In this document: piece by piece, positions 35,637 to 44,264 of the stretch | Numbering within the stretch: position 1 is the stretch's first letter | How the letters are laid out: every line of letters starts with the position of its first letter | DNA from: Sphingomonas immobilis | Lineage (GTDB): Bacteria; Pseudomonadota; Alphaproteobacteria; Sphingomonadales; Sphingomonadaceae | Direction: 5' to 3' | Assembly: GCF_030580995.1 (NCBI RefSeq) | Contig: NZ_JAUQSZ010000003.1 | Coordinates: forward strand, 62,001-126,000 | DNA length: 64,000 nucleotides | Program-made: the position numbers and the translations under genes | Notes under the pieces: generated by a model | The model's database searches: none | What the model saw: the letters and a program-made list of their open reading frames with translations, nothing else | What the model was told of the DNA's origin: nothing

Positions 35637-36047
35637 TTACGCGGCCGTCGCCACGGGCTGCTTCGGGGCGGTGCCAACAAGCGCGATGGCGAGCGCAGCA
35701 CCGATCGCCGCGCCGATCGCGATTGTCAGCGCCGGGCGGGCCGCCGCGCCTTTCTGCATATCAGCGGCGACAACGCCGGCATCCTGCTCGTTAATCGATT
35801 GACCGATCTTACGAATGCGACCGGTCACGTCTGTCACGAGCGAGTGAATCTCGGGCCCGAGCGGCAAATTCGCCTCTCCAAGATAGTGATCGAGCGTATC
35901 GGCCGCACCGACGACAATGTTGCCGACTTTTGCGATCTGCTGGTTGGCCATCGTCACGGCGAATTGGGGAATTGCCGACCCATTGCCGCCGTCGGCTGTG
36001 AATGCCTGCTGATCCGTAGGTGTTTCAAGGGTCTCATGTTCGGGCAT
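35637..36047 (-). CDS. Small C-terminally membrane-anchored protein (ElaB/DUF883-like layout)
   Basis: 136 residues from ATG 36047 (AGGAGCC upstream). A polar N-terminus and helical middle (IAKVGNIVVGAADTLDHYLG, SLVTDVTGRIRKIGQSINEQ) precede one C-terminal membrane helix (LTIAIGAAIGAALAIALVG). The layout resembles DUF883/ElaB tail-anchored stress proteins, though it is not a confident family match. It stands between the DUF4142 and PEBP genes. Confidence 0.6.
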   Translation of the reverse strand: MPEHETLETPTDQQAFTADGGNGSAIPQFAVTMANQQIAKVGNIVVGAADTLDHYLGEANLPLGPEIHSLVTDVTGRIRKIGQSINEQDAGVVAADMQKGAAARPALTIAIGAAIGAALAIALVGTAPKQPVATAA

Positions 36048-36122
36048 AGGGGCTCCTGGATTGCAAAGTTGCGGCGGGGTTCGCGTGGCCGGCCGACCGC
36101 GGGGCGACCGGTCGGGACGATT

Positions 36123-36701
36123 CTAGGCCTTGAGTCCCTTGGCCATGTTGAGATGCGCCGTGACCGTCGGCACGAGATCGCTCGCGAATGCCTTCAGCGC
36201 CGGGACGTCCCCGGTCGCCGCATAAGCCTTGAGCGCGTCGAGCGTCTGCTGGTGGCCGCCCGTTTGCGCGTCGATATAGGCCTTGTCGAAATCCGCACCC
36301 TTCAATGTCTTGAGTGCGTCCAGTTTCGACTGCTGATCGGCGGTTAGCGTCGGATCGGGCGTGATCGCCGGCGACAAGCCCGCCGCCGTCGATTTGAGCT
36401 TGTCGGTCGATTTCGTGTGCGCATCGATCATCATCTGCGCGAATTTCTTGACCGATGCGGAAGTCGACGTCTCCAGGGCGGCCTTGGACGTCGCGATCTC
36501 GAAGGCGTCACTCGATGCTGCGGTGTTCGCGAACGTCTGGCCGCCACTGGCTGCGGGTGCCGGTGCCACGGCAACGGTGTTCGTGGTCGTGTCACTGACC
36601 GTCGTGGCGTTAGAAGTGACGTCGGTCGATTCCGTCTTGTGACCGCAAGCCGACAGCGTGAGCGTAGCTGCCGAAAGGAGCACCAAGCTTTTGATCTTCA
36701 T
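36123..36701 (-). CDS. DUF4142 lipoprotein
   Basis: 192 residues from ATG 36701 (AGGAGACG upstream). Lipoprotein signal MKIKSLVLLSAATLTLSACG with the lipobox Cys at residue 19. A Thr/Ala-rich linker leads to a DUF4142 helical-bundle domain: FANTAASSDAFEIATSKAAL, VKKFAQMMIDAHTKSTDKL, KLDALKTLKGADFDKAYIDA, and a late GGHQQTLDALKAYA. DUF4142 proteins are periplasmic four-helix bundles (ferritin-like appearance) of unknown function. A perfect EcfG promoter lies upstream, so it is probably a general-stress gene. Confidence 0.85.
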   Translation of the reverse strand: MKIKSLVLLSAATLTLSACGHKTESTDVTSNATTVSDTTTNTVAVAPAPAASGGQTFANTAASSDAFEIATSKAALETSTSASVKKFAQMMIDAHTKSTDKLKSTAAGLSPAITPDPTLTADQQSKLDALKTLKGADFDKAYIDAQTGGHQQTLDALKAYAATGDVPALKAFASDLVPTVTAHLNMAKGLKA

Positions 36702-36744
36702 GATTTTCGTCTCCTGTTGAAGCATCGTGATAGCCTTGCGTTTT

Positions 36745-36769
36745 AACGGCCCGCAGCGGGCGTCGTTCC
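36745..36769 (-). promoter_or_regulatory. EcfG-type general stress promoter, GGAAC-N16-CGTT
   Basis: Read on the minus strand: -35 GGAAC (36765-36769), 16 bases, -10 CGTT (36745-36748). This matches exactly the consensus of EcfG-type sigma factors. It lies 44 bases upstream of the DUF4142 start codon and directs transcription towards DUF4142, the DUF883-like gene and the PEBP gene. Confidence 0.65.
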
Positions 36770-36871
36770 GTGATGCGGCAACGGCGATCGGGATGCAGCG
36801 GACCCTTGTTTGCTGGCCTTCGTTACCGGGAAAGCGATTCTCAGATCGCAGAACGACCACGGGAGCGAACG

Positions 36872-37294
36872 ATGAGCATTTTCGGCAGCATCATGGGCAA
36901 GATCTTCGGTCATGCCAGCGCCACTCCGACACCGGCATCCCCTCAAGCGACCGCCGATGCGCCTGCGTCTTCACCGGCCTCGTCAGCGCCTTCGCCGACG
37001 CCGACACAGGCTCCCACATCTGCCGCACCCGCGGCGCCGGTCGACGTCGGTGCGGTGCTGAGTGAGATGGCGTCGATGAAGGAAGGCGGCGGCAATTATC
37101 AGACGTCGATCGTCGACCTGCTCAAGCTGCTCGATCTCGATTCCAGCCTGTCAGCACGCAAAGCACTGGCAGATGAACTCAACGTTCATGCCGGGGCGGA
37201 CGGCAGCGCCGAAGAGAATATCGCGCTTCACAAGGCGGTGATGGCGAAGCTCGCAGAAAATGGCGGTGTGGTGCCCGACAGCTTGCGCGGCTAA
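36872..37294 (+). CDS. DUF3597 domain protein
   Basis: 140 residues from ATG 36872 (GGGAGCGA upstream). Opening MSIFGSIMGKIFGHA, a Pro/Ala/Thr-rich linker (~20-60), then the DUF3597 domain: VDVGAVLSEMASMKEGGGNY, QTSIVDLLKLLDLDSSLSAR, KALADELNVHAGADGSAEEN and LHKAVMAKLAENGG. This is a small soluble domain of unknown role. It is divergent from the EcfG-promoted DUF4142 gene. Confidence 0.88.
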   Translation: MSIFGSIMGKIFGHASATPTPASPQATADAPASSPASSAPSPTPTQAPTSAAPAAPVDVGAVLSEMASMKEGGGNYQTSIVDLLKLLDLDSSLSARKALADELNVHAGADGSAEENIALHKAVMAKLAENGGVVPDSLRG

Positions 37295-37549
37295 AGGCCG
37301 AGCGGGGCTCGCCCAACGAGCAGGTCCCGCTCCCTTCTTGCAGCATTCAGTCAGAACATCAGCGGCCTCTGGTCAAACGCCACACTGTGTCGCCGACATC
37401 GTCCACGATCAGCAGCGCGCCCTGAGCGAACGACCGACAGTCCGACCGGTCGCGGCTGACTTGAAACAGTTCCGCCAGCCATAACGCTCCCTTTTCGTTT
37501 GCAATGAAAAAGATACGATCGCGGGATGCAGGTCGTTTCGGACTGACGA

Positions 37550-37987
37550 TCAGCCCGGAAGCGTCACCTCGCCCTGATCCTCGCCATTCCAATAATGCAA
37601 GCGCTCGGCATGCACCTTGATGAGCGTAAGGCACAGCGTGTCGACGCCCTGTTTGAACCAGCGGTCGAGATCGCTGTTCCAATGCGCCTCGAACAGGCCC
37701 TTGTCGCGCAGGATCTCGGCTTTGCCTTCAGCTGCGATGAACATCGGCGGCTTGCCGAGCAGGCTGACATTGCCGTGCAGCGTGAGCCCGACGTTCGGAT
37801 TGCTCTCGATATCGGTGACGGTCTTGGTGTCGTCGAGCGCGAAGAACCAGCTGTCGCCGTCATAATCGACGTCGCGGTTGTTGCTCATCGGCCGTGCGGC
37901 GAGGCCGCCGTCGGGCGACTGTGTGGTCAGCATCGTGAAGTCGATGTCACGCATGACCTCGGCGAGATCGGCGAGTTTCTTGGCCAT
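37550..37987 (-). CDS. Pyridoxamine 5'-phosphate oxidase-like (general stress protein 26 type) flavin-binding protein
   Basis: 145 residues from ATG 37987. Split-barrel flavin fold: DFTMLTTQSPDGGLAARPMS, DGDSWFFALDDTKTVTDIE, NPNVGLTLHGN, and a GKAEILRDKGLFEAHWNSDL segment. It matches the short general-stress GSP26 group, which binds FMN or FAD but is not the vitamin B6 enzyme. It starts 11 bases after the SDR stop and is the last gene of a four-gene operon. Confidence 0.85.
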   Translation of the reverse strand: MAKKLADLAEVMRDIDFTMLTTQSPDGGLAARPMSNNRDVDYDGDSWFFALDDTKTVTDIESNPNVGLTLHGNVSLLGKPPMFIAAEGKAEILRDKGLFEAHWNSDLDRWFKQGVDTLCLTLIKVHAERLHYWNGEDQGEVTLPG

Positions 37988-37998
37988 CGTGATGACCC

Positions 37999-38787
37999 TC
38001 AATCCTGCGCCGAGCCGGGTTCGGCCATCTTGCGGTGCTGCTCGGCAAGAACCGATGCAGGCGTCACATGCGCGAGTGCCGCCTGCACCTTATTCTTCCA
38101 GCCCGAAACGATGCTGGCCTTGCCTGCCATCAAGGCGTCCCAGCCGTCCTTGGCGACGTCTGCAGGCTCGCTCTTGCTGTCGGAGGCGCCGACCGAGGTA
38201 TCGAGCATGTCGGCGCGGTCGAAGAATTCGGTCTCGACCGGCCCCGGCATCAGCGTCGTCAGCGTGACGCCTTTGGCCTCCTTGATCTCGTTGCGGAGCG
38301 CATCGGTGAAGCTGTCGACGAACGCTTTGGTGCCGTTGTAGACAGCCTGGAAGCTGCCGGGGATGAAGCCGGCGATTGACCCGGTCACGAGCACCTTGCC
38401 GTCGTCGCGCGCGACCATGTCCTTCAGCACCTTCTGCAGCAGATACGCCGTTCCGGTGATGTTGGTATCGACCACGCGTCGCCAGTCGGCGAGATCCTGG
38501 TCGAGAAACCCGTGGCCGAGTCCACGCCCGGCATTGGCGCAAAGCAGGTCGATGCGCCGCCCGCCGGCTGCCGCGAGCAACATGTCTACGCCTTCGATGG
38601 TGGAGAGATCGGCCTCGACCGATTGCACGTCGGTGCCGAACTGCTTGAAATCGGTCGCCGCTGCGTCGATCAGCGGCTCATCGGCGACGACGAGAATGTC
38701 GTAGCCGTCCTTCGCCGCAAGCGTTGCCAGTTCAAAGCCGATGCCGGTCGAGGCACCCGTGATGATCGCGAATTTGTCAGCCATCAT
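37999..38787 (-). CDS. Short-chain dehydrogenase/reductase
   Basis: 262 residues (ATG at 38787 or 38784, both behind AGGAGAG). Rossmann motif ITGASTGIGFELA, DLLCANAGRG, then the catalytic Ser region KVLVTGSIAGF and YxxxK in VYNGTKAFVDSF. It is a cytoplasmic NAD(P)-dependent oxidoreductase; a substrate cannot be assigned. It starts 7 bases after the alcohol dehydrogenase stop. Confidence 0.88.
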   Translation of the reverse strand: MMADKFAIITGASTGIGFELATLAAKDGYDILVVADEPLIDAAATDFKQFGTDVQSVEADLSTIEGVDMLLAAAGGRRIDLLCANAGRGLGHGFLDQDLADWRRVVDTNITGTAYLLQKVLKDMVARDDGKVLVTGSIAGFIPGSFQAVYNGTKAFVDSFTDALRNEIKEAKGVTLTTLMPGPVETEFFDRADMLDTSVGASDSKSEPADVAKDGWDALMAGKASIVSGWKNKVQAALAHVTPASVLAEQHRKMAEPGSAQD

Positions 38788-38794
38788 CTCTCTC

Positions 38795-39985
38795 CTATTC
38801 GGCCGCGACGGCGAAGTCGGGCTTGAGCACGACCTTCGTCACTTCGTTCTGGTTGTCGTGGAACATCTTGTAGCCCTTGGGCGCATCCTCGAGGCCCATG
38901 CGGTGCGAGATCAGGAACTCGGTATCGATCTTGCCCTCCATGATCGCGTTGAGAAGCGCGGGCATGTAGTGCTGAACGTGAGTCTGGCCGGTCTTGAGGG
39001 TCAGGCCTTTCTCCATGAAAGCACCGAGCGGGAACTTGTCTACGAAGCCGCCATAGACAGCGGGCATTGAGACCCGCCCGCCCTTGCGGCAGGCATGGAT
39101 CGCCTGGCGGATGGAGTGGGTGCGGTCCGTGCCGAGAAACGTCGACTTCTTGATCTGGTCGAGCACGTTGTCGACGAAGAAGCCGTGCGCCTCTAGCCCG
39201 ACAGCATCGATCACCGCATCGGGGCCGATCCCGCCGGTCATCTCCATCAGCGCCTCGTAAGTCGCACTCTCCTCAAAATTGATCGTCTCGGCGCCGAACT
39301 TCTTCGCCAGCTCCAGCCGGTGCGGGAAATGGTCGATCGCGATCACCCGGTCCGCGCCCATCAGGAACGCCGACTGCACTGCAAACAACCCCACGGGTCC
39401 GCAGCCCCAGACCGCGACGATATCGCCGGGCTCGATCTGCGCATTCTCCGCCGCCATCCATCCGGTCGGCAGGATGTCGGAGAGGAACAGCACCTTCTCG
39501 TCCTCGACGCCGTCGGGGATGACGATCGGGCCGACGTCGCTGAACGGCACGCGGACATATTCCGCCTGACCGCCGGCATAGCCGCCGGTGAGATGACTGT
39601 AGCCGAACAGGCCGGACATCGGCTGCCCGTACAGTTCTTGGCCGATGTCCTGATTGTCTGCCGGCAGGCCATTGTCACAGGCCGAATATTGGTGCTTGCC
39701 GCAATGGTAACAGCTGCCGCAGGCGATGGTGAACGGGACGACGACGCGCTGACCTTTCTGCAGCTTCGACTTCGGTCCGACCTCGACCACCTCGCCCATA
39801 AATTCATGGCCGAGGATGTCACCCGACTGCATCGTCGGGATATAGCCGTCGTAGAGGTGGAGATCCGATCCGCAGATCGCGGTCGACGTCACCTTGATGA
39901 TCGCGTCGCGCGGGTTGAGGATTTCAGGATCATCGACCGTATCGACGCGGACGTCGTGGCGGCCGTGCCAGGTGAGCGCGCGCAT
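38795..39985 (-). CDS. Zinc-dependent alcohol dehydrogenase (MDR family)
   Basis: 396 residues. Catalytic zinc ligands in [12 protein letters not shown] and [12 protein letters not shown]; structural zinc in [15 protein letters not shown]; a cofactor fold at [19 protein letters not shown] followed by [20 protein letters not shown]. It resembles the glutathione-independent formaldehyde/threonine dehydrogenase-like group. Its start overlaps the SRPBCC stop (TGATG). The operon SRPBCC-ADH-SDR-flavoprotein is of the kind seen in alphaproteobacterial stress islands. Confidence 0.88.
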   Translation of the reverse strand: MRALTWHGRHDVRVDTVDDPEILNPRDAIIKVTSTAICGSDLHLYDGYIPTMQSGDILGHEFMGEVVEVGPKSKLQKGQRVVVPFTIACGSCYHCGKHQYSACDNGLPADNQDIGQELYGQPMSGLFGYSHLTGGYAGGQAEYVRVPFSDVGPIVIPDGVEDEKVLFLSDILPTGWMAAENAQIEPGDIVAVWGCGPVGLFAVQSAFLMGADRVIAIDHFPHRLELAKKFGAETINFEESATYEALMEMTGGIGPDAVIDAVGLEAHGFFVDNVLDQIKKSTFLGTDRTHSIRQAIHACRKGGRVSMPAVYGGFVDKFPLGAFMEKGLTLKTGQTHVQHYMPALLNAIMEGKIDTEFLISHRMGLEDAPKGYKMFHDNQNEVTKVVLKPDFAVAAE

Positions 39986-40587
39986 CAGGCCTTCTCCTCT
40001 TCGAGCTGCTTCTTCGTGAACGAGGCCGTGGCGATCTCGCCGGTTTCCATGAGCTGCTTGAAGCGCCGGAGATCGCGCCGCGCCTGGATCGCCGGCTCGC
40101 GCTGGAACATCTTGGCGATGAGCTTGCCGATCGTGCCCGCAGGCGGATCGTAAAGGATCGTCGCGGTGACGACCGCGCCGCGCGCCCCCGCGTCACGGAA
40201 ATCGATACGGCCGCTATTCGGCACGTCCGCGCCGTCTTCGGACACCCAGGCGATCAGTTCGTTTTCGCGCTCCTCGGTGACGACCGCGTTCCATTCGACC
40301 GTCTTGCCGCCGGGTGCCTTCACGACCCAGTGCGAGCGCTTGTCGTCGATCGGAGAAACCGACACGACATTGTCCATAAAGGTCGCGAGATTCCCGAAGT
40401 CACGCCAGTACGCGTAGAGCTCAGCGACGGGCCGGTTGATCGTAACGGCACGGCCGACGATCGAAGTGGCAGCGCCCTGCCCCGGCTTGTCGATCAGGGT
40501 TTTGGTGGCGTCGTCTACCGCGTCCCTGCGCTTGGATGCAGCGAGCGGCGCATCGTCGGCGGGGCGCGTGTCGGCTTCATCGGCCAC
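39985..40587 (-). CDS. SRPBCC (START-like) domain protein
   Basis: 200 residues. After a polar start, a polyketide cyclase/dehydrase-like SRPBCC domain: [68 protein letters not shown], and [20 protein letters not shown]. The hydrophobic pocket binds lipid-like ligands; no enzymatic role is shown. It is the first gene of a four-gene operon. A loose GGAAC-like box lies upstream near 40641-40645 without a good -10. Confidence 0.85.
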   Translation of the reverse strand: MADEADTRPADDAPLAASKRRDAVDDATKTLIDKPGQGAATSIVGRAVTINRPVAELYAYWRDFGNLATFMDNVVSVSPIDDKRSHWVVKAPGGKTVEWNAVVTEERENELIAWVSEDGADVPNSGRIDFRDAGARGAVVTATILYDPPAGTIGKLIAKMFQREPAIQARRDLRRFKQLMETGEIATASFTKKQLEEEKA

Positions 40588-40844
40588 GGCTCGTCTCCTG
40601 TCTGTTGGTCTGATACCTAAAGCGAGCGAGCGCGTTGCAAGTTCCTGTCAGTATCCGCTTGTTTCGTGCGCGAAACCAATATGTTAATGCTCGTTACTAC
40701 TCACGTACACAACGCTCGCTTCCTTTCCGCGGTCAGAGGATTTCGTTGAAACTTCGCCCGCCCCCTTCCGAATCGGACAACCCTGATCGCCGCACGGTGG
40801 TTGAGGGCAGCCCCGTGGCGGGTGTCAGTCTCGCAGCAGGCCCG

Positions 40845-41129
40845 ACTCTCGCTGAAGAGGCTAAAGCCGTGTGCCGCTGCATGAACATCCCGGCCCGCCA
40901 CTGCACCGGCTATAGGGGCGACAAGGGCCTGCCCACACTGGTCGGTGACATGGATTTCTCGGCGTGCTCCGAGGCCTATCTGGGTGGCCGCTCATACGTG
41001 TTCGACACACGGCATAACTATCCGCGAAAGTGCTGCACCCTGATGGCGCGGGGCCGCGACGCGATCGATGTCGCACTGACCAACAGATCCGGACCGGCGC
41101 AGCTCACGCGCTCCGATCTACACCAATGA
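40845..41129 (+). pseudogene. Transglutaminase-like protein, C-terminal fragment
   Basis: The reading EAKAVCRCMNIPARHCTGYR, GDMDFSACSEAYLGGRSYVF, DTRHN and LMARGRDAIDVALT matches the second half of transglutaminase-like proteins (normally ALCRCMNIPARYCTGYLGD... FDARHN). The N-terminal half, with the catalytic Cys region, is missing; the open frame runs further 5' but is unrelated. The His (DFSAC.EAYL) and Asp (FDTRHN) sites remain. Confidence 0.65.
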
Positions 41130-41158
41130 GGACCGGCTTGGGATCATCGAAGGCGCGT

Positions 41159-41332
41159 CTAGACGAGGTGCCGATCGCGCAGCAGCGACAATTCCTCGGG
41201 CGGGCGGCCGCGAAAGTCAATGAATGAGGTGGCAGGATCGCGGTCGTTGCCATGCGCCAGCACTCCGTACCGAAAGCGCGCCGCAAGCACCGGATCGAAC
41301 ACGTCGCCAACTTCCGTAAAGGCCGCGAAACT
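41159..41332 (-). pseudogene. Gene fragment, unrecognised
   Basis: A start-less reading, AAFTEVGDVFDPVLAARF, then YGVLAHGNDRDPATSFIDF, ending LSLLRDRHLV and TAG at 41159. Codon use and composition look real, so it is probably the tail of a lost gene. Family not recognised. Confidence 0.35.
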
Positions 41333-41553
41333 TTACGATTCCTCATCACGCCTTTGCGTTTGATCTAGCTTGTGCCGAAATCGAAATTCGCCAGGATTTG
41401 CTCAGCACCGAAAGCCAGATCGACGAAAGGACTGACGTACTTAAATTAAGCCTTGGCGCAACGCTCCGACGGGCTAAATCAACCGCTTCCTAATGGACCT
41501 TCTGGGCCGGGAGTGGGCCGGCAGCTTTCGGCTCGCGACCGAACAGACCGGCC

Positions 41554-43038
41554 CTATCGCTGGAGCAATTCCAGGGTGACGCCGTTGGTCCAACCGAAGC
41601 CAATTTCGGTGCCGTATTCGCCGCCGCCGCCGGCGGTGCCGCGCTCGACATCGTATTTTTCCAGCAACTGGCCGGTCTCGCGGTAAAATCTGTCGATCAT
41701 GCGCAGCCAATGCTGCGCAATAGTGTCGGCAAGGTCGGTCTGGCCGTATGCGCGCAAACCGGCGACGGCGACCCATTGCAGCGGGGCCCAGCCGTTCGGG
41801 CTATCCCATTGCTGGAAGGTACATGCCTCGGTCGTCACCAAACCGCCAGGCCGAAGCAATCGCCTGAGCGCATTGGCGATCGCCAGCGTGCGCTCGGGCG
41901 GAGCGATACGCGTAAAAAGGACGAACCCAAGCGCCGCCGTCACTAAGTCGTCGCACGCATTGCGATCCAGGTCATAATCGGCATAGCAACCGGCCGTCCC
42001 GTTCCAAAGATGCCGATCGAATGCGGCGGCACGATCTGCTGCGCGCTTTGTAAAGGCGTGCGCCGCGGCGGCGTCGCCAAGCGCTTCGCTCTCTGCGGCG
42101 ATGGCATGTTCAAGTCCGTACAAAAGCGCGTTCAGATCGGTCGGCAGCAATCGCGTCGTTCGGATCGTCGCGAGCGTCGCGCGGTCGCCGAGCCAGCGCG
42201 AGCTGAAGTCCCACCCACTTTCCGCAGCCGCGCGCAGATCACGCCACAGTTCCTGCGAGTCGCGACCCGGCGTCGCGCGCGCAAGTTCCACATCCTCGCG
42301 CCAGGATTCGTCGCGCGGCGCGGCGCGATCGTCCCAATACCGGTTGAGTAGCGCGCCATCTGCGAGCCGGACGACGCGGCGGTGTTCGCCGGGCGCCGCC
42401 AGCATATCCTCGCCCGCCATCCAGAAATCATGTTCGACCCGCATCCAGCCGAGCCGCTGGCGCCGCGCCGCCTCGCTCTTGTCCTGTGACAGAGCGGCCA
42501 TGAGATAAAAGACCGGCGGGTGTGATCGGCTGAGATAGTAACTGCGCGTGCCGTTGGGGATGTGGCCGTAGCGCGTCAGCAGGTCGCCGAAGATCGCGAT
42601 CATGTCCTCGACCAGATCCTGCCGGCCGGAGCGCGCGAGGCCGAGCATCGTGAAGTAGCTATCCCAGTAATACAGCTCGCGGAAACGGCCGCCCGGCACG
42701 ACGTGACGGCGCGTCAGCGGCAGCAGCGATCCGCCCGCATCCGGCCGGTCCGGCTCCCGGGTCAGGCTCGGCCACAATGCGGTGATGTGGTCCGCGAGCG
42801 GCAGCGCGTCGGCCGGTGCCGCGGTCGCATGATCTTCTGGCAGAATGAAATTGGCGAGCACGAAAGCCCTTAGCGCGGCATCGTCCGTTCCGGCCCGCGC
42901 CCGCGCCCAATCCTCGAGGATCGCTGCGACCGGGCGGCGCGGAACGGCGTCGGCGAAGGTCTTGGAATCCGGGAACAGCCCGCGCTCTTGCACGGCGGCG
43001 AACAGCGGCCCCCAGATATCGGACGGCGTCGGTGTCAT
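41554..43038 (-). CDS. Alpha,alpha-trehalase (GH37)
   Basis: 494 residues. Both GH37 signatures are present: PGGRFRELYYWDSYF (PGGRFxExYxWDxY) and QWDSPNGWAP (QWDxPxGWAP), plus the late Gly-rich loop GGGGEYGTEIGFGWTNGV. It hydrolyses alpha,alpha-trehalose to two glucoses. No signal peptide is visible (MTPTPSDIWGPLFAAVQERG), so it is probably cytoplasmic, unlike periplasmic TreA. Its ATGA start overlaps the MFS stop, so it is the last gene of the esterase-MFS-trehalase operon. The signatures give it high confidence, but the true substrate could be a trehalose derivative after trimming. Confidence 0.93.
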   Translation of the reverse strand: MTPTPSDIWGPLFAAVQERGLFPDSKTFADAVPRRPVAAILEDWARARAGTDDAALRAFVLANFILPEDHATAAPADALPLADHITALWPSLTREPDRPDAGGSLLPLTRRHVVPGGRFRELYYWDSYFTMLGLARSGRQDLVEDMIAIFGDLLTRYGHIPNGTRSYYLSRSHPPVFYLMAALSQDKSEAARRQRLGWMRVEHDFWMAGEDMLAAPGEHRRVVRLADGALLNRYWDDRAAPRDESWREDVELARATPGRDSQELWRDLRAAAESGWDFSSRWLGDRATLATIRTTRLLPTDLNALLYGLEHAIAAESEALGDAAAAHAFTKRAADRAAAFDRHLWNGTAGCYADYDLDRNACDDLVTAALGFVLFTRIAPPERTLAIANALRRLLRPGGLVTTEACTFQQWDSPNGWAPLQWVAVAGLRAYGQTDLADTIAQHWLRMIDRFYRETGQLLEKYDVERGTAGGGGEYGTEIGFGWTNGVTLELLQR

Positions 43039-44264
43039 GCGGCCGCCCCGCTACCCTGCCGACGACGAATGATCGGCAGGATCAGCGCGATCAGCGCCAT
43101 CGGCACCAGCGTGAAATAGAAAGCAAGAGTACCGGGCAGATGCTGAAACAGCATGCCGGTGATGAAGGAGCCGATCGTCCCGCCAAGCGCGGAGAAGATC
43201 ACGATCAATCCCATCATCGCGGCATGGCGGTGGCGCGGCAGCGCGCTCAGCGCGACGGAGCAGAGCGTCGGGTAGATCGGCGCGAGGAACACGCCGAGCA
43301 GCGGGAAGAGATACGCCGCAATCGGCGCGTGGAACCAGTCCACCGCCGCATTCGGCTGCACACCCTTGGCGAGCGGCAGCGACAGCAGCACCAGCGCCGC
43401 GACGCAGACGAGGCACCCCAGCAACGCGGGCAGCCACGCGACACGCCGCAGCACCACGCCCGAGGCGAGCCGCCCCAAGGCTGAGGCCCCGACGAAGATG
43501 CTCGCCAGTTGTACGCTCATCGCCGCTGGCAGGTGCAGCACCTCGTTGTTGAAGGTCGGCAGCCAGGTGCCGACGCTCTGTTCGATCAGCACGTAGAAGA
43601 ACAGCCCGGCCAGCACCGCCAGACTCGCCGGCAGGATCGCGAGGCGCGCCATCTCGCCCCAATGCGCGTTTTCGGATCCTTCGGGTGCGGCGGCACCGCG
43701 TTCATCGATCGGCGTGACGGTCCACAGGAGCGCCATCGCCGCGAACGCCGCGCCGAGCGCCCAATAGACGCGCAGCCAGCCGTTGCCGCTGTCATCGAGC
43801 GCGATGAACCAGCCGAACAGCCACACACCGGCGAGGATGCCGGCCATGAACACGCCCTCGATGATGCCGGTGATGCTGGCATGATCGTTCGGGTCGCGCG
43901 CCAGCAGGCCGATCGTCGCATAGGTCGCGACCTTGGCGATCGCGAAGCTGAGGCCGATCACGACGAACAGCGCCTGCATCGCGAAAAACCCGCCCGCGAA
44001 CGACACGGCGAAGCACGCCAGCGCCATCAGCGCCAGAACGGCGATCAGCGCGCGGCGGAAGCCGAACAGCGGCACCCGCGTCGCGACGAGGAAGGAGACC
44101 GCCACGACGGTCAGGTCCTTGCAGGCCTCCAGCGTGGAGCCCATCGGCTTGGTCGCGTCGAAGTGGCGGATCGATTGTAGGATGACGACGCCCACACTGT
44201 TCATCATCACACCGAGCAGGGCGTAAGTGAGGGCGAGCGCGACGATGACGCGGAGGCGGCTCAT
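43035..44264 (-). CDS. MFS sugar transporter
   Basis: 409 residues from ATG 44264, whose ATGA overlaps the esterase stop. Twelve hydrophobic segments can be counted, e.g. VIVALALTYALLGVMMNSVG, ALIAVLALMALACFAVSF, and IYPTLCSVALSALP near helix 10. The central loop (~200-225) is charged. The fold recalls FucP/NagP-like sugar:H+ symporters (MFS sugar permeases of Bacteroidota and Proteobacteria). Position between esterase and trehalase implies import of the trimmed sugar across the inner membrane. Confidence 0.85.
   Translation of the reverse strand: MSRLRVIVALALTYALLGVMMNSVGVVILQSIRHFDATKPMGSTLEACKDLTVVAVSFLVATRVPLFGFRRALIAVLALMALACFAVSFAGGFFAMQALFVVIGLSFAIAKVATYATIGLLARDPNDHASITGIIEGVFMAGILAGVWLFGWFIALDDSGNGWLRVYWALGAAFAAMALLWTVTPIDERGAAAPEGSENAHWGEMARLAILPASLAVLAGLFFYVLIEQSVGTWLPTFNNEVLHLPAAMSVQLASIFVGASALGRLASGVVLRRVAWLPALLGCLVCVAALVLLSLPLAKGVQPNAAVDWFHAPIAAYLFPLLGVFLAPIYPTLCSVALSALPRHRHAAMMGLIVIFSALGGTIGSFITGMLFQHLPGTLAFYFTLVPMALIALILPIIRRRQGSGAAA

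Noticed and set aside
37359-37549. A minus-strand reading FFIANEKGALWLAELFQVSR that looks partly coding
   Set aside because: No usable start codon in frame; noted only as a possible remnant.
40618-40645. A GGAAC box upstream of the SRPBCC operon
   Set aside because: No CGTT at 16-17 bases; too weak to call an EcfG promoter.
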